Positions 1-9,832 of a stretch of 23,572 nucleotides of DNA are shown piece by piece; positions within the stretch are counted from its first letter, which is position 1; every line of letters starts with the position of its first letter. The DNA comes from Nemertoderma westbladi (taxonomy: Eukaryota > Xenacoelomorpha > Nemertodermatida > Nemertodermatidae). Both the position numbers and the translations under genes were made by a program. The stretch covers positions 1 to 23,572 of the forward strand of contig JAUCBJ010008296.1 of the NCBI GenBank assembly GCA_032718475.1, read 5' to 3'. A model generated the notes under the pieces. It ran no database searches and had not been told where the DNA came from. It saw only the letters and a program-made list of their open reading frames with translations.

Positions 1-3000
1 GTAGGGGCTGCGGTTGAGCAGGCCGTTTCTCTAATGTCTCCAGCGCCTCATGCGCGTTTTGGCCGATGAGTATTTGCACTCCAGGATAATCAGTCTGGAA
101 TCGAGGTATGTTAAGATGTTGGATGCTCTCATCCTCGTCCCAATTATAAAGGTCTGCTTGAGTAGTAGCGAAGTTCTTTATAGCCACCATTTTCACTGAC
201 CTTATGCTATGTTCTCCTAGTTCGTCCTGGGGGGTGGACAACGCGCCTACATAATAATCAGCTGTTACTGTAGATTTCCAAACTTGCATGATTCCTGACA
301 TGTTTAGCTTGGTTAGGAACTTGGGTTGTCCAGCAAAGATGACTTCGGCTAGTTCTTTATCGATGAATGTTCCTGTGCTACCGGAGTCCAGGAGGGCGTT
401 CACTATATAGCTCTTCTGAGGTCCGTGGACCCGTAACTGGACTACAGGAAATTCTCGGATTCCTATATTGGAAGTTGGCGCTTTCCAAGATGGTTGTTGA
501 TCGGAAGTAGTTAAGGTAAGGTCGCTGTCTGTGTCTTTCTCATACACAAGTGCTCGATACACTGCGGTGGTGTTTATTAGGTAACAGGATTCGTTTTGGT
601 CGGAGAACTCGTCCGTATAGAATCCTTCCATCTCAGATTGATCAGTGTCGTTCACATCACTGAATTGGACATGTAGTTCGGACTCACTTACCTGACTCGG
701 GCTGTTTCGTTCGAATTCCGTGTGCAACAAGATATGATGTTTTGCGCCGCACTGTGCACACCTTGCGTCGGAGTTACAGGTTCGCCGTTGGTGTCCTCGT
801 CTGAGGCAATTATAACACAACCGCTTATCCCACATGACTTCACGTCTATCTTTTAGTGATTTCCTCAGGAATTTATCACACGCATTTAAACGGTGGGGCC
901 CGTCGCACAGCACACATTTGGGCTTGATGTTACTTACTTTAACATGTGCTGTGTGGTGCACACTTGTTCTTTCCTCGGGCTTTCTCACCTGAATTCTTTT
1001 AGGAGACGTAGGAGGGGTTTTTTGTACCGGTTCCCTTCTGTCATTGGGTCGAGACTTGGATTTACTTACCTGATCTTTAGGCATTTTATTGACATAAGAT
1101 CTGTCAGTGTCTTTCCCGCTGTCCTCTCCTTGAGAAGTTTGGCTTTCACCGTCGTCGGTATAACATACTGGTATTACCCTTCTCCTAGAAACGGGTTTCT
1201 CACTTACCTTGTTTTCCAATGTCTTCTCTCTGGACTGCCTTAGGAGCTGTAATTTCACTTCTCCATCTAAGAATGACATGAGATCAGCCATGGTAGGGTC
1301 TCGTCGTTGTTGTTCCATCATATATAACACTTTCTTATCCCAGCGTGTACCTACTCCACCCTTCGGTAAAGTAGAAGCCACTGCTCTAATAACCATAGCA
1401 CTCTGATACTCATGAGACTTACCTAGCCAATCTAATTGTCTGCAGATCTCCTGAATTTCATCGGAAAACTCTATAATCCCGCTGCTAATAAACTTTCGGG
1501 GCGCTACCAACTTTGCATACAAATACCCAGCTATGTTATTCCTATTACCATACCTGATGTTTAGTGTATCCCAAACTTGTCTTAATCCGTCTGGATGTCC
1601 AATAAACCTTAACGCCATTAACTTGGGAGATCCTTCCAAGCACTCGATGAGGTATCTAAGTTTTTCTCCATTAGATAGTACAGAGTTCTGTATGTTATCT
1701 TTGTAATATTCATTAAAAGGTAACCATTTCATCTCATCTCCATTGAACTTGACGATCTCTCCAACCTTTACCGCTTGCCGGGCTTCGGTTCTAGCCATTT
1801 GACGCGTAAAACTTTCTTGGGCCATTGTGCTATTTAATATCGAGTTATCGGTATATAAATTCCTCGGATTATGATCAGTTCCATAGGGAATATCATTACA
1901 AACAGGTCTATAATTACCCTTAATAGGGTTCACTATAGGAGTTTCTACTTCGCTAGCAGTATAAATGCGTGTAGGCTCCACACCTTGCGCATGAGATACT
2001 TCAGACCTAACGGGTTGACACATTGTTACAGAGGGTGGTGGTATACCCTTTTGGGTGTTTACTAATTTATCGCGTTCAAGCGCGATACTTTGCTGCACTT
2101 CTTGCAACTCTAGCCTACTTTCCCTCACTGTTCCCTTTAAATGTTGGACAGTCCCTTCCAACTCTCGGACCTGTTGGGAGGAGCGTATCCGATTCTCCTT
2201 CATCTCTCCAAGGAGAATATCCATCCCCCGCCGTCTCTCGTCTACCCAATCAACCGCCGAAACGGGATCCGCCAACGTCGTAGCGGGCAGACAAGGGACA
2301 ACGGGCGACAAATTCGGAATATTTCGCTCGGGGTCCAGGACCTGAACTGTCTCTCGGGCAGTTCTACGGGGCACAGGTAGCTTAGTGCTATGTAGAGGGA
2401 ATTTATAGGTAGTCTCAGGGAGCACAGGTATGTCTATCACCGAAGGGGTGATTTCAAGAACAGGCCTACTTATTTCAGGCTCATCTACTATAGTAGGGAG
2501 TCTTTCTATTTTAATTATTTGGTCTGTGGGCTCTGTACTACCTAAGTTGGTGTTATTTAGTTGCCTTCTAACAGCTGGAGGCAAATCAGGCAATTTCTGA
2601 CGGTGGAATGTTCTTTTACGTCTGCTTAGACGAGATCTATTTCCTTTGCCTTCAGTATCGGTGGTATCGCCTTCCTCCGATGATGTATATCCCTGTCTTT
2701 TGGGAGTAGATCGACTCATCATCTGCATATTACTAGCTGTTAACTGTTTATTGAAGTTGTCTTGCCTCTCTTGAAGATTTTCCAACTCTAGTTGGGTTGC
2801 CTCTTCAGATGCTCTCCGTTCTGCTTCCGCCACCGCTGCCGCTTTTACCTCTGCCGCTGCCGCTTTCGCCTCTGCCTTTGCTTCTGCTGCTGCCGCTGTT
2901 GCCTTTGCCTCTGCTTCTGCTGCTGCCGCTGTTGCCTTTGCCTCTGCTTCTGCTGCTGCTTTTGTTGCCTTTGCCTCTGCTTCTGCTGCTGCTTTTGTTG

Positions 3001-3400
3001 CCTTTGCCTCTGCTTCTGCTGCTGCCGCTTTTGCCTCTGCCGCTGCTTCTGCCAAGGTCGCTTTTCTTTCCGCCTCTGCCACTGCTGCTATCTTTCTGTC
3101 TTCTATACGTTTTTTTCTTACTTGTTCTTCTTGTTCTCTAGCGATGCGGAGTTGTTCATCGAATTTAGCTTGGTTCGCCGCTAACCTATCCACGTCGATG
3201 GCGTCAAGCACACGCTGTGCTCCTTCACTATTAGGGCTAAGTCCCTCTAGTCTTCTCCGCAACTCTTCATCACCTACAAAACGTTGATAGTCTGACAGAT
3301 AGATGTCAATGGCATCCCTCTTATGCGGTTTCTCTGCTGTCACTTCGCTCTCGGTTGTATCTAGTAGACTGTCTGACAGGTTCTGCTTTGCGTCAGACAT
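1..3400 (-). CDS. BEL/Pao retrotransposon Gag-protease polyprotein, partial (C-terminal part beyond window)
   Basis: The frame starts at an ATG at 3400-3398 and stays open for about 1133 codons to the left edge; I checked every triplet. In order: a charged N-terminus; an Ala/Glu/Lys-rich helical repeat (about residues 95-200); a Ser/Arg-rich linker; a second helical stretch; a DUF1759-like Gag domain (from about residue 545, with FNGDEMKWLPF and the following EKLRYLIECLEGSP); three Cys/His clusters (CVLCDGPHRLNAC at about 829, the classical zinc knuckle CYNCLRRGHQRRTC at 862-875, and CAQCGAKHH at 881); then a retropepsin-like LLDSGSTGTFID with the catalytic Asp near residue 1005, and LIGQNAHE near the edge. 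Known of the family: this order (DUF1759, knuckles, A17-type protease) is BEL/Pao, with reverse transcriptase, RNase H and integrase following. Inferred: those lie further left. No frameshift or stop is seen, so the copy may be young. Gypsy or Copia is unlikely because of the DUF1759 region. Confidence 0.9.
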   Translation of the reverse strand, partial: MSDAKQNLSDSLLDTTESEVTAEKPHKRDAIDIYLSDYQRFVGDEELRRRLEGLSPNSEGAQRVLDAIDVDRLAANQAKFDEQLRIAREQEEQVRKKRIEDRKIAAVAEAERKATLAEAAAEAKAAAAEAEAKATKAAAEAEAKATKAAAEAEAKATAAAAEAEAKATAAAAEAKAEAKAAAAEVKAAAVAEAERRASEEATQLELENLQERQDNFNKQLTASNMQMMSRSTPKRQGYTSSEEGDTTDTEGKGNRSRLSRRKRTFHRQKLPDLPPAVRRQLNNTNLGSTEPTDQIIKIERLPTIVDEPEISRPVLEITPSVIDIPVLPETTYKFPLHSTKLPVPRRTARETVQVLDPERNIPNLSPVVPCLPATTLADPVSAVDWVDERRRGMDILLGEMKENRIRSSQQVRELEGTVQHLKGTVRESRLELQEVQQSIALERDKLVNTQKGIPPPSVTMCQPVRSEVSHAQGVEPTRIYTASEVETPIVNPIKGNYRPVCNDIPYGTDHNPRNLYTDNSILNSTMAQESFTRQMARTEARQAVKVGEIVKFNGDEMKWLPFNEYYKDNIQNSVLSNGEKLRYLIECLEGSPKLMALRFIGHPDGLRQVWDTLNIRYGNRNNIAGYLYAKLVAPRKFISSGIIEFSDEIQEICRQLDWLGKSHEYQSAMVIRAVASTLPKGGVGTRWDKKVLYMMEQQRRDPTMADLMSFLDGEVKLQLLRQSREKTLENKVSEKPVSRRRVIPVCYTDDGESQTSQGEDSGKDTDRSYVNKMPKDQVSKSKSRPNDRREPVQKTPPTSPKRIQVRKPEERTSVHHTAHVKVSNIKPKCVLCDGPHRLNACDKFLRKSLKDRREVMWDKRLCYNCLRRGHQRRTCNSDARCAQCGAKHHILLHTEFERNSPSQVSESELHVQFSDVNDTDQSEMEGFYTDEFSDQNESCYLINTTAVYRALVYEKDTDSDLTLTTSDQQPSWKAPTSNIGIREFPVVQLRVHGPQKSYIVNALLDSGSTGTFIDKELAEVIFAGQPKFLTKLNMSGIMQVWKSTVTADYYVGALSTPQDELGEHSIRSVKMVAIKNFATTQADLYNWDEDESIQHLNIPRFQTDYPGVQILIGQNAHEALETLEKRPAQPQPL
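2868..3050 (-). repeat. 33-bp coding tandem repeat (11-residue helix repeat) in the BEL Gag
   Basis: About five copies of a 33-bp unit lie in the Gag frame and encode an 11-residue period of the type AAAEAEAKATK. The sequence is almost only Ala, Glu, Lys and Thr, with no Pro or Gly. Eleven-residue (hendecad) periods are compatible with a long helix or coiled coil. The nucleotide copies are close to identical, which suggests recent expansion by slippage while the frame was kept. Confidence 0.85.
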
Positions 3401-3536
3401 GCTTATGTGTACAGTTGAATGTCTACTGCTGTATTACAGTCTGAGCAAGTCTAGTAATTCAGTATTAACTGCTAGCCTAGTAATTAATTACCGATACTGC
3501 TACTCAGTGTAGCGTGATATATATATAATATATTAG

Positions 3537-3910
3537 AATACCGGTATACTTATAGTATATATAACTATATAAGTATTATTACAGACTAGGTTTATCACAG
3601 AATACCGGTATAATTTTAGCACAAATATATATAAATATATAATAGGCCTATCTGGAATACCGGTATACAGCTTACAGTTTGTAGGATATATAATTCTGAA
3701 ATAGAATTAATTACACGTACCGGTATAATTTCAGCCTAGATTTATAGAAATAAAGATAATAGGCCTATCATAAATACCGGTATACAGTTTACACTTATAG
3801 TGTATATATATAAGTATAATTACAAACTAGAATTAATTACAGAATACCGGTATGATTTCAACCTAAAATTTATAGAAATAAATATAATAAGCCTACTGTA
3901 AATACCGGTA
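3537..3910. repeat. About 120-bp tandem repeat carrying the palindrome ATACCGGTAT
   Basis: AATACCGGTATAC-type boxes start at 3537, 3656, 3773 and 3901. Between them a second box (ACCGGTATAATTT or similar) starts at 3601, 3716 and 3843, each followed by TAGAAATAAATATAATAGGCCTA-like sequence. This gives about three copies of a composite unit of 117-128 bp, diverged from one another. It lies 130 bp upstream of the Gag start on the minus strand. Confidence 0.75.
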
Positions 3911-4860
3911 TATCAATTATTTTAAATAACTGAATTTCTGAATTTCAAGGGTTACTTGTTACTTTACTTACTTTATTACCGTTATTTGAACAGTAGTCCA
4001 ACTGATATTGGGACCTAATGGTTGTATGGTAGGCCTACTATTTATAAATCGTTAGATTTGATTTATAATATATATATACCCGTTTTAATGGGTTTTGTCA
4101 ATGTTTGAAATAATGTTATTATTTCTGGGGAGTAATCACTACACAAAGCGGTGCGCTTTCAGTGAAGTGTTACGTATAGGACACTAAAACAAATAATTCT
4201 AATTTACCTAAGTTACTTAATACTACAAATTACGTACAATTCGGGTTGAGATTACAATCTCTAAATAAACACAAAAATTTACAAAAACACAAAATACGAA
4301 TTTTTTAGGGTAATTTTACAAGAAGTCTACAAACCAGCCTAACAAAGGGTTAGAAAACCGGTTATTACAACGGACAGGGTACTACGGTATTTGAAATAAT
4401 AAGTAGTAGTAAATACACTGCGTTGTCTAGATAGGAAAATACCACCGCCTGACGACCTATAGCCGTATCGCTATAGGTTCTACGTTATGTATCACGGAGT
4501 GTTCCTACCTAGAAGTTAATAGAGCTAATCGAATGTGCCTATCAACCACTTTACAACACAAATATAATGCCTACACTAATTATTCTCGGAAAGCACTGTA
4601 CACTAAACCCTAAATTAGGTACGAGTACTTGTACAACAGATAATCAGTAATTAAATATACTTGAACAGCTAAAAGAACCACGGCATCTGCTGGAGTGACC
4701 GATGCACAAAATCACCAGTCTTTACCTACGCCGAGCAGCCCGTGTAGTACCGGGGTTAATTTAACTATAGCGGTATGTATAACAAACACAATTACTGTAG
4801 GAACAAACTTGGGGACTTGAATGTTGCGAATAATCGCATAAACTCTGAATAATAAATATT

Positions 4861-5430
4861 ACGCTACGTGTACAAACTACTCAAACAAAATACAGACCGA
4901 ACACTGACAGACTACTATCAAGCCTAAACAAACTACGGTATATGCAGACTCCGAAATGATTAGGGAGTATGCGCTCTAACCCAGTAGTGCGACTTATTCT
5001 TTAGTTGGGGAATTACCTTACAGCGTTCGCTGCCCCTACTGCCTAATCGTACTTAATCGGACAGATGATCTACACACGCGGCAATCCGTTCAGACCTAAT
5101 AACAGCCAGACAACTATCCAGCCTACAAATTATCTAAATAAAATTATACGCTACCTGTACAGACTTACACAAACAAATACAGACTAATCGATGGCAGACT
5201 ACTCTCAAGCCTAAATAAACTACAGGACATGCAGACTCCGAAATGATTAGGGAGTATGCGCTCTAACCCAGTAGTGCGACTTATTCTTTAGTTGGGGGAT
5301 TACCTTACAGCGTTCGCTGCCCCTACTGCCTAATCGTACTTAATCGGACAGGTGATCTACACACACTGCAATTCTTTCGGACTTAACAGCAATCAGACAA
5401 CAGCTCAGCCTACAAATCGTCTGTACTATC
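4861..5430. repeat. 287-bp tandem duplication with a sharply conserved core
   Basis: Copy 1 (4861-5147) and copy 2 (5148 to about 5430) are directly adjacent. The core, about 4941-5080 against 5228-5367, is almost identical, while the flanks of each copy differ at many positions. The core contains two inverted repeats: GCAGACTCC...GGAGTATGC (one mismatch, 11-nt loop) and CAGCGTTCGCTG. It contains no open frame of note. Confidence 0.85.
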
Positions 5431-5595
5431 TGATCAGGCTTACACGCCTTCTGTTCAATACTGGCCTACAAATAAATAAAACTTGACAGAAATAAGTAAA
5501 CCATATAAAGGTATAAGGGGTGATCAATCCCTAATCCCCTAAACAGCCTACCGGTATACAACAATCAAATCGAATAATACTAGTGTACTTATACG

Positions 5596-5722
5596 GAAGT
5601 ACCGGTTAGAACAGTTAGGCCTACTGACCTACAGAAGTACCGGTTCTAGCGGTTGGGCCTACTGACCTACAGATGTACCGATTCTAGCGGTTGGGCCTAC
5701 TGACCTACAGATGTACCGGTTG
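5596..5722. repeat. 38-bp tandem repeat, about 3.3 copies
   Basis: Units begin at 5596, 5634, 5672 and 5710, an exact 38-bp period, each with GTACCG and TTGGGCCTACTGACCTACAG. The last partial copy runs into the palindrome ACCGGTTGACCGGT. Confidence 0.85.
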
Positions 5723-6920
5723 ACCGGTACTTTCAACTTTATTGCTTACTGCAACAAAGAAGCTATATCCTTTAATGTTCGCGCTTTCAGACCTTTGGCA
5801 GTTTAACCCACCAAATTAAGATGTCTTCTAGATATTAAATCGGTTTTTAGTCTATGACAAGTATTTGATTCACTACACTAGTCGAAACCAATCTGTGCGC
5901 GATCATTCACCCGCTGGATATTCCCGGGAGACTGAATTCGGAAGCTTAATGATTGATGGTGTAAGCCTACTGTATTATTCGACTGATCGTAATATATAAT
6001 CTCTGACAAATATTATTCACTTTCGGGAAATATTAACAGTTCCTTTAGGACGTGGCGCTCTAAATATGTAAACAGAGTTATGACTTAAACTAGACACAAC
6101 GAAAAGGCTATAGATTCACGTATATGGCGCATTCTTTAGGAGATACTTTGTTATCAGTTACACTCATACACAATGCTGCACAATACTGCACACTAACCTG
6201 CCGACCTTCACTAAATTTAGTCACGTATAAAGAGAGCAACAGACAATTTATGTCGGGCCTATGAAATAGCATTAGATTCACTCCAAACCACTTAACATAG
6301 GTCGCAATCGTTTATCTGTAACCGGTCTCTCTAACCTTTAGTATATCAAGAAGATTGGGATGTCGGACTATTGATCAGTATTCCGATATAATATTTCATC
6401 AACAAATATAACGAATAACCGACAGTAAAAGCAGTAATATTAGTAAGATTAATAGTTTATGGATAGTGAGTGAGTAAGATAACAGATATACGTTCTATAA
6501 TTAAGCCTACTAATGTAAGACTAAAGACTGAAACACGGAGGTGCCAAAAGCCGGTGTTCTTAGGCTCTGGGCAAAAACATAACACTGAACTACTGAGTTC
6601 TGTATCCACCTCCAACACAGAGACAAAAAACGCTCTGATTGGTCAACCGAACAACGAGAGAACAAAGAAACAAAGAAATGTGGACGTGGCAATATCAGCT
6701 GTTAGCCGTCGTCATGGTAGCGACACTGTTTTCAAGAGTATCTAGCTTATCGCGTCACGAGATTGCGGATTATGTCCTCTAAAGTACAAATACAGAAGAA
6801 ATGACTTTTATGTCCTCTAAAACACCAGTACAGCAAGGACACGGCCTTTTTATGCCTGGCAAACCAACTACAGAGTACTTTAAGGGAAAATAACCGGTTA
6901 ATTACGCAAAAGCTTTTACA

Positions 6921-7231
6921 CTTCGTCTTACTAACACGAACTACGTCTTACTAACACGAACATCGTCTTACTAACACGAACTTCATCTTACTAACACGAA
7001 CATCGTCTTACTAACACGAACTTCGTCTTACTATCACGAACACGGTCTTACTAACCTGAACTTCGCCTTACTAACACGAACATCGACTTACTAACACGAA
7101 CTTAGTCTTACTAACACGAACTATCGTCTTACTAACACGAACTTCGTCTTACTATCACGAACACGGTCTTACTAAGACGAACTTTGTCTTACTAACACGA
7201 ACATCGTCTTACTAACACGAACTTCGTCTTA
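6921..7231. repeat. 20-bp minisatellite, about 15.5 copies
   Basis: The consensus is CTTCGTCTTACTAACACGAA. Units alternate between CTTCG- and CATCG-type starts. One unit is 21 bp (near 7121). A block containing TACTATCACGAACACGG recurs at 7021 and 7142, suggesting a higher-order period of about 120 bp (six units). Copies abut without unique spacers. Confidence 0.9.
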
Positions 7232-8099
7232 AATATTAAAAATATCAGAAACACATCGGCCTTATAAAGAAGACGGTTTAGATGGCCGTGATCCTACAGT
7301 CCTACTACTGTAATTGTGATAATATAATTATATACACCACCAGGCAAATGCTACTGCCAGTCCAATTGCTCAATTGACCGGACCCGTTGATCGAACCCAT
7401 TGCCATTTAAAGGAGCCAGGTTAGTAAAGGAGCAGGTTACAGAGGCGTGTTGGTGGAACCAAAACAATAAACGAAAGTTAGCACATGTTACAAGATTAGG
7501 CAGGTTACTTAATTATGGTAATAAAGGTCCGGTCAATAATACACAAGTAAAATAGAACCTATTGTTTATATTGATAAAATTGCTATTGGCGGGAGTTCAA
7601 CACTTAAAAGAACTTATAACAGGTGCACATCCACCTTTCCGCTCCAAAATAATAGGTCTTTAACACTATCGAAGTTCCACCCCCGTAGCCTTAAAAACCG
7701 AGTACTGCCTGATGGCGCTCTCGCCATATCCGATGGAATTAACATAAACTTCCTTCGGAATTGCTTTGCCTGTAGGCCTACCATAGGCGCCTATCCTTTG
7801 TAGCAAAACGGAAAAGAATCTTACAGTACTTCATTCAACCAGTAGGTTAGGCATGCCTATTATTTATGAAGCGATTTTAGTTTTGTGATTTGTATTCATT
7901 TGGAGCGATTCACTTTGTATTTTATTTAAGTTTCCTGTTTTTAATGATACCGGCATAGGCCGGGTAATAAACAATAATAATAATAAAATATTAAAATTAA
8001 AAAGTTTTGTTAACGATCGAGTTCAGCGAGCGAGAGACTATTATTGGGACAAGCGCGAACGTGAAATCTGTTGGCACAAGAGAGCCCGCAGGAAATACA
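7232..8099. other. AT-rich interval without a recognised gene
   Basis: No convincing coding region is seen. It holds a 67-bp fragment also found in the core of the foldback element (7411-7477) and a short AAT microsatellite near 7966-7988. A frame open from 7889 that is interrupted by the hAT insertion is discussed as a finding. Confidence 0.5.
7411..7477 (+). repeat. Solo copy of a foldback-element core fragment
   Basis: The stretch with CAGGTTAGTAAAGGAGCAGG followed by GGAACCAAAACAATAAACG matches 8787-8857, inside the foldback element, with a few substitutions and a 20-bp indel. The matching part stops at the centre of the palindrome in that element, so this is either a decayed relative or the source of the captured core. 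Confidence 0.7.
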
Positions 8100-8107
8100 G
8101 TTACAAT
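8100..8107. repeat. Left 8-bp target-site duplication of the hAT element
   Basis: GTTACAAT directly precedes the terminal TAGGG of the element and is repeated exactly after the right end at 10021-10028. An 8-bp duplication is the hallmark of the hAT superfamily. Confidence 0.88.
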
Positions 8108-8300
8108 TAGGGCTCAACAGAAGCTTCGGCTTCGGTTCGGTTCGGGCCGAAGTTTGGCAATTTCGGTTCGGTTCGGCTTCTGCAATTGATACTGCAGAAG
8201 CCAGGAGCAAACTTTGCTAATTATTCCAAGTATTATATTGACTGATTGAGCTAAGACCAGAAGACAGTAAGACTAATCAATCTGTCCATCGTTGTACTAA

Positions 8301-8309
8301 TTAATTTTG
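8301..8309. repeat. Left 9-bp target-site duplication of the foldback element
   Basis: TTAATTTTG precedes the GGGTG terminus and recurs at 9422-9430 immediately after the right terminus. The neighbouring G makes a 10-bp reading possible if the left end is placed one base inward. Confidence 0.85.
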
Positions 8310-9421
8310 GGGTGCAAACGTTAAGCAGACACTGGTGCAGAGCAGACAGTAGGTACAGACAGTGGTGCAGACAGTGGTGCAGACAGTGATGCAGACAGTG
8401 GTGCAGACACCTGGTGCAACAGTGGTGCAGTCGTGCAGCCACTGGTGCAGACAGTGGTGCAGACAGTTGTGCAGGCTTTGATACAGACAGTGGTGCAGAC
8501 AGTGGTGCAGACACTGGTGCAGACACTGGTGCAGACAGTGTTGCAGACAGTGGTGCAGACACCTGGTGCAGACACTGGCTGACTGGTGCAGACACTGGTG
8601 CAGACAGTGGTGTAGACAGTGGTGCAGACAGTGGTTCAGACACTGGTGCAGACAGTGGTGCAGACAGTGGTGCAGCCAGTGGTGCAGACAGTGGTGCAGC
8701 CAGTGGTGCAGACAGTGGTGCAGATAGCCTACTGGTGCAGACACTGGCAGACTGGTGCAGACAGTAAAGGCTGAAAGGGGCGAGCAGGTTAGTAAAGGAG
8801 CAGTTTAGTAAAGGAGCAGGTTTCAGAGGAGTATTGGGGGAACCAAAACAATAAACGTTATTGTTTTGGAGGCTAAGAATACCCAAGGGCCAAGAATACT
8901 CGCAGGCTAAGAATACTCGCGGACTAACAATTCCTGAGACCTTACTGTAGTTAGTCTGCACTGTCTGCACCACTGTCTGACTGTCTGCACCAGTGTCTGC
9001 ACCACTGTCTGCACCAGTGTCTGCACCAGTCTGCACCACTGTCTGCATCACTGTCTGCACCAGTGTCTGCACCACTGTCTGCACCAGTGTCTGCACCACT
9101 TTCTGCACCAGTCTGCACCACTGTCTGCACCAGTGTCTGCATCACTGTCTGTACCAGTGTCTGCCGCACCACTGTCTGCACCAGTGTCTGCACCACTGTC
9201 TGCACCAGTGTCTGAACCACTGTCTGCACGCTGCACCACTGTCTGACTGTCTGCATCACTGTCTGCACCACTGTCTGCTGTCTGCACCACTGTCTGCACC
9301 AGTGCCTGCACCACTGTCTGCACGCTGCACCACTGTCTGCACCACAGTCTGCACCACTGTCCGCACCACGTGTCTGCACCACTGTCTGCACTGCACCACT
9401 GTCTGCTTAACGTTTACACCC
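8310..9421. mobile_element. Foldback (FB/MULE-like) transposon with tandem-repeat inverted arms
   Basis: The element is 1112 bp. The terminal inverted repeat is GGGTGYAAACGTTAAGCAG at both ends, surrounded by a 9-bp duplication. The left arm (about 8325-8764) is a tandem array of the 12-bp unit GTGCAGACAGTG with CACTG variants. The right arm (about 8957-9413) is the same array inverted (CACTGTCTGCAC). The core (about 8765-8950) carries AGGAGCAGG-type short repeats, a 27-bp palindrome (8843-8869) and three copies of GGCTAAGAATAC-like sequence. Known: foldback elements have long inverted repeats made of short tandem units, and a 9-bp duplication with G-rich ends fits the Mutator superfamily. 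There is no transposase. Long frames across the arms arise because 12 is a multiple of three. Confidence 0.87.
8843..8869. repeat. 27-bp perfect palindrome in the foldback core
   Basis: Arms CCAAAACAATAA and TTATTGTTTTGG are separated by ACG. The palindrome lies at the junction between the part shared with 7411-7477 and the GGCTAAGAATAC repeats. Confidence 0.9.
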
Positions 9422-9510
9422 TTAATTTTGGACTGAACTTCCATTTAAATGGCATTATTTTTTTAATTGTTTTCAGTTTACTTGGGTAGTTTCAAAATTA
9501 GCTTAATTAT

Positions 9511-9832
9511 ACAGTAGTTTAGGTTAGGCTAAATAGGCCTATTGCCATTTTACTTTGTAGTACCTATTTTTTAATTAATCATAACTTTGATACATAATAC
9601 CAAATACAGAAATATACCTACTACCTCATACTGTCATATAAATAGTACTACCTGTACTTTTAGTGAGGTTTTCTAAATTTTATGTCACTACTGTACGGCT
9701 TACTACGGATGAAAATGTGGTGCATACAGTAGCAGTAAGTATACAGTAGTTTAGGTTAGTAATGCTGTACAGTAATGTAAATATTGTCATTTTATTTTGT
9801 AGTACTTATTTTTTTAATTAATCATAGCTTTC
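9511..9832. repeat. Diverged direct repeat inside the hAT element
   Basis: ACAGTAGTTTAGGTTAG followed by TTTGTAGTAC and TTAATTAATCATA occurs at about 9511-9595 and again at about 9743-9832, with small indels between the shared blocks. The remainder of this 320-bp stretch is AT-rich and unrecognised. Confidence 0.7.

Larger units (their letters stand above)
3401..6920 (-). other. Probable leader and 5' LTR region of the BEL/Pao element; no gene seen
   Basis: No credible coding frame is present on either strand. The stretch lies immediately upstream of the Gag start in the direction of retrotransposon transcription, so the leader, primer-binding site and 5' LTR should be here. It is AT-rich and contains three separate tandem duplications, listed individually. 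I could not identify a convincing primer-binding site or TG...CA ends, and the 3' LTR is outside the window, so the LTR limits cannot be fixed. The right-hand limit is arbitrary, set at the next minisatellite. Confidence 0.35.

Noticed and set aside
893-2380. Several plus-strand frames of 60-120 codons
   Set aside because: They overlap the continuous minus-strand BEL frame and have no recognisable domain.
2792-3184. Plus-strand frames rich in Cys/Leu/Pro
   Set aside because: Shadow of the minus-strand Gag repeat; composition follows directly from the reversed Ala/Glu/Lys codons.
6470-6745. 91-codon plus-strand frame
   Set aside because: No domain or plausible animal start (begins GTG), and a 60-codon frame overlaps it on the other strand; kept as unassigned sequence.
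3401-6920. Exact 5' LTR limits and primer-binding site for the BEL element
   Set aside because: No tRNA-like CCA end next to a TG terminus was convincing, and the second LTR is not in the window for comparison.
6921-7231. CRISPR-like array
   Set aside because: The 20-bp units abut without unique spacers, and the DNA is eukaryotic.
8251-9444. Long frames on both strands with repeated Cys-Leu-His-His or Val-Gln-Thr
   Set aside because: The 12-bp tandem arms of the foldback element keep all frames open; no unique protein sequence is present.
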